From DATAEE01 sp036257535 (GTDB lineage: Bacteria > Acidobacteriota > Vicinamibacteria > Vicinamibacterales > 2-12-FULL-66-21), in NCBI GenBank assembly GCA_036257535.1, contig DATAFJ010000254.1, forward strand, positions 1-29,594: DNA of 29,594 nt. The letters are read 5' to 3'. The position numbers and the translations under genes were made by a program. Below, one piece after another: positions 27,840 through 29,594 of this stretch. Within the stretch, counting starts at the first letter, position 1, and each line of letters starts with the position of its first letter. The notes under the pieces were generated by a model that did no database searches, had not been told where the DNA came from, and was given only the letters and a program-made list of their open reading frames with translations.

Positions 27840-29594
27840 TATCCAAGACTCCTGAGCCTGTCGAGCGCCTCCTCGTCCAGCGGTCGGCCTCCACGCTGCG
27901 CCGCTGGTGCGGATGGAACGCCGTACGTGTCGACCACCCGTACCGGATGCCGCGCAACGAACGCGCCGTCGAACAGCGCGGTTAAGGGCTTTCCTGACAG
28001 ATCCCTGGCAGTTGGAATTCCAAGCGCGTAGAGAACCGTCGGCGCGAGGTCGACGAGCGCCGCTGAGAGTCCTTTACCTTTGCTGGTACCCGGGCCCGCT
28101 CCCACCCAGCCATGCACAGCGATCGCCGCTCGCGCCGCCGACGACACGCGCCCGGGATGCGTCACAAAGATAAGCAGCGATCTGTCGCGATCGGAGAAGC
28201 GTTGTACCAGCTCGCCGAGAAAAAAGTAGTAGTGTCGAATTCCGTTCGTGCGCGATTCGAGCGCGGACGCAGTCGGAGTCGCGTCGGCTGTTGCGAGCGT
28301 ATGCTGGGCAATGTCGAGACCGGGAAGATAGACGGTTAGAAGGTCCCGCCCGGTGACCGCCGGATGTAGCCCGAGGAGCGCCACCGTCGCGTCGAGCTCC
28401 GCGGACCGCATGAGCACCGACCGAAGGTTCGGTTCGTCGATCGTCTCGAACGCGCTCAACGCCAGCTGGCGCGCTTCGTGTGAGAGCTTCGACCAGTCCT
28501 TCCGCAACGTGTCGTACCGCTCCGGTGGCCAGATCTCCGCGTCGAGCGCGCCCGCCTGCTCGAGCCTGAGAACGGCGCGATCCGTGAGATTCGTGCCCGG
28601 TCCCGTTGCGGGCCAGGTCGCCCACCAGTTCACGACCGCCGTCGACAAGCCCTTCTCGGCCGCGACATCCCAGAATGTTTTGACCTTGCGCAGCGAGCCG
28701 CTCGCGATCGCCGGTCGTGCCAGCTGGAGCAGGTCGGTGGCAGCGGCGACGGCCGTCGCCGTCCGCGAACCTCCGGGCGCGAGTGCGCCTTCGAGGCCGG
28801 TCACGCGGCGCAGCTCGAGCGCCGAGATCCCGTGTCGGTCAGGCGGAACGCCGGTCGCGATCGTCGTCCAGACCCGTGCGGGGTCTGTGTCGCGCGCGCC
28901 CGGCGCGTACGCCACCGCCGTCGCGATCTCCGAGTGGATGACGGATCCAATTCGCAGGTTCGTAGGGATTCCCATCAGGTCGGGATCGAAGCCGTCGATG
29001 CCAACCACGACGACGCGCTGACCGGTCGGGACGACGGCGAAGTCGGGCGGCGGGACGGGCGTGGCGGCTGTGCCTGCTGGACCGACGGCGGCAACGAGCA
29101 GCGCCGCCGCGGCCGCAAACGCAGCGACACGCAGGAGAAATGCCGCTCGATGGCGCGTCGGAGCCGGCTCGGGGACCGACGCGGCCGCCGATTCGCGGGC
29201 AAGCACCGCGCCGACCGTCACCGCGACTGCGTGGCCGATAACGAGGCTGATCGCCAGCGCCGCGGCTAGAACGGCCGCCGTCCAGACGGGCGCGGCCCAT
29301 GCCGGTCCCGGGTTGACGGCGCTCCACCACAGCGCGAGGTACGCAAGGCAGGCGGCTGAAATCACGATGCCGGCCGTCGTGGCCGCAAGCCGCGCGCGCT
29401 TCGACGTCACGCCGATGCCGCTGGCGCGGACGATCACGCGAGTCGCGAGCGCGGCGAGAAACGTGAGCACGGCGCCCGAGATGCCAAACAGCAGCGCGAG
29501 ATAGAGCGCCACGACGCACGCATCGCCGAAGCCGGTGACGAGCTGCGGCAGCCTGGCGGCTATCCCGACCGCGGCCGCGGGCCCGAGCAGGATG
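27830..29594 (-). CDS. Membrane-anchored alkaline phosphatase superfamily protein, 5' end outside the window
   Basis: The frame is open from the stop at 27830 to the right edge (588 codons visible). A GTG at 29510-29512 is possible as a start, but the upstream codons still encode a hydrophobic membrane-like segment, so the gene probably begins beyond the window. The N-terminal part has about four to five hydrophobic helices. The C-terminal extracytoplasmic domain resembles type I phosphodiesterase/phosphoglycerol-transferase-like enzymes: VVVVGIDGFDPDLMG (first metal motif), RVWTTIATGVPPDRHGI, and YLPGLDIAQHTL (D and H metal ligands). The usual DHG motif appears as FVTHPGRV, so one metal-binding aspartate is replaced, while the later VHGWVGAGPG motif is kept. 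The C-terminus (LDRLRSLGYVR) is typical of periplasmic sulfatase/phosphatase-like proteins. The substrate is unknown. Confidence 0.85.
   Translation of the reverse strand, partial: ILLGPAAAVGIAARLPQLVTGFGDACVVALYLALLFGISGAVLTFLAALATRVIVRASGIGVTSKRARLAATTAGIVISAACLAYLALWWSAVNPGPAWAAPVWTAAVLAAALAISLVIGHAVAVTVGAVLARESAAASVPEPAPTRHRAAFLLRVAAFAAAAALLVAAVGPAGTAATPVPPPDFAVVPTGQRVVVVGIDGFDPDLMGIPTNLRIGSVIHSEIATAVAYAPGARDTDPARVWTTIATGVPPDRHGISALELRRVTGLEGALAPGGSRTATAVAAATDLLQLARPAIASGSLRKVKTFWDVAAEKGLSTAVVNWWATWPATGPGTNLTDRAVLRLEQAGALDAEIWPPERYDTLRKDWSKLSHEARQLALSAFETIDEPNLRSVLMRSAELDATVALLGLHPAVTGRDLLTVYLPGLDIAQHTLATADATPTASALESRTNGIRHYYFFLGELVQRFSDRDRSLLIFVTHPGRVSSAARAAIAVHGWVGAGPGTSKGKGLSAALVDLAPTVLYALGIPTARDLSGKPLTALFDGAFVARHPVRVVDTYGVPSAPAAQRGGRPLDEEALDRLRSLGYVR

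Overview
The window is GC-rich and densely coded on both strands, with short gaps and many ATGA-type stop/start overlaps. It looks like a chromosomal housekeeping segment of a soil-type bacterium. The most likely source is Acidobacteriota, perhaps the Vicinamibacteria lineage. That placement is an inference from overall protein character, gene order and two families of short intergenic inverted repeats; no rRNA or other decisive marker is present. I see no CRISPR array, prophage, insertion sequence with a transposase, rRNA or tRNA.

Layout. (1) 1-5048: a partial TPR-type lipoprotein gene, a bifunctional (p)ppGpp synthetase/hydrolase (rel), a convergent ridA-rpmB pair, two adjacent cysteine-rich zinc-binding unknowns, and a 196-aa unknown with a structured leader. 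(2) 5049-9406: a 392-nt gene-poor stretch ending in a good sigma-54-type promoter, then a DksA/TraR-type zinc-finger protein, tandem hairpins, Lon protease and a histone-deacetylase-family hydrolase whose start region has been overwritten by a 93-bp inverted repeat. (3) 9416-15905, minus strand: ileS-lspA-lgt-rluD-nudix, tightly coupled, preceded by a secreted lectin-like protein gene that ends in an intrinsic terminator directly in front of ileS. (4) 16065-21881: a catalytic and a non-catalytic M16 peptidase plus a HAD phosphatase in one coupled plus-strand operon, convergent with a large secreted zinc metalloprotease. (5) 21959-27218: a GNAT protein and a YqgE/AlgH-like protein facing a minus-strand operon thiD-moaE-moaD-prfA-prmC-hit. 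The yqgE reading frame runs 168 nt antisense into hit. (6) 27240-29594: bioY, convergent with a membrane-anchored alkaline-phosphatase-superfamily protein that leaves the window.

How the genes fit together. Rel and the DksA-like protein both belong to the stringent response, and Lon is the housekeeping ATP-dependent protease. ileS, prfA, prmC, rpmB and rluD serve translation. lspA and lgt process lipoproteins, and a lipoprotein gene is present at the left edge. moaD/moaE form molybdopterin synthase; thiD and bioY supply thiamine and biotin.

No obviously new defence or biosynthetic system is visible. The observations most worth following are the repeat that provides the start of the deacetylase-family gene (with compensatory base changes between its arms), the yqgE/hit antisense overlap with a nearby out-of-frame stop, the sigma-54 promoter for the DksA-like gene, the MoaD with two residues after its diglycine, the terminator/promoter nesting before ileS, and a recurring pattern of -10 boxes 7-12 nt before start codons that suggests leaderless or near-leaderless mRNAs.
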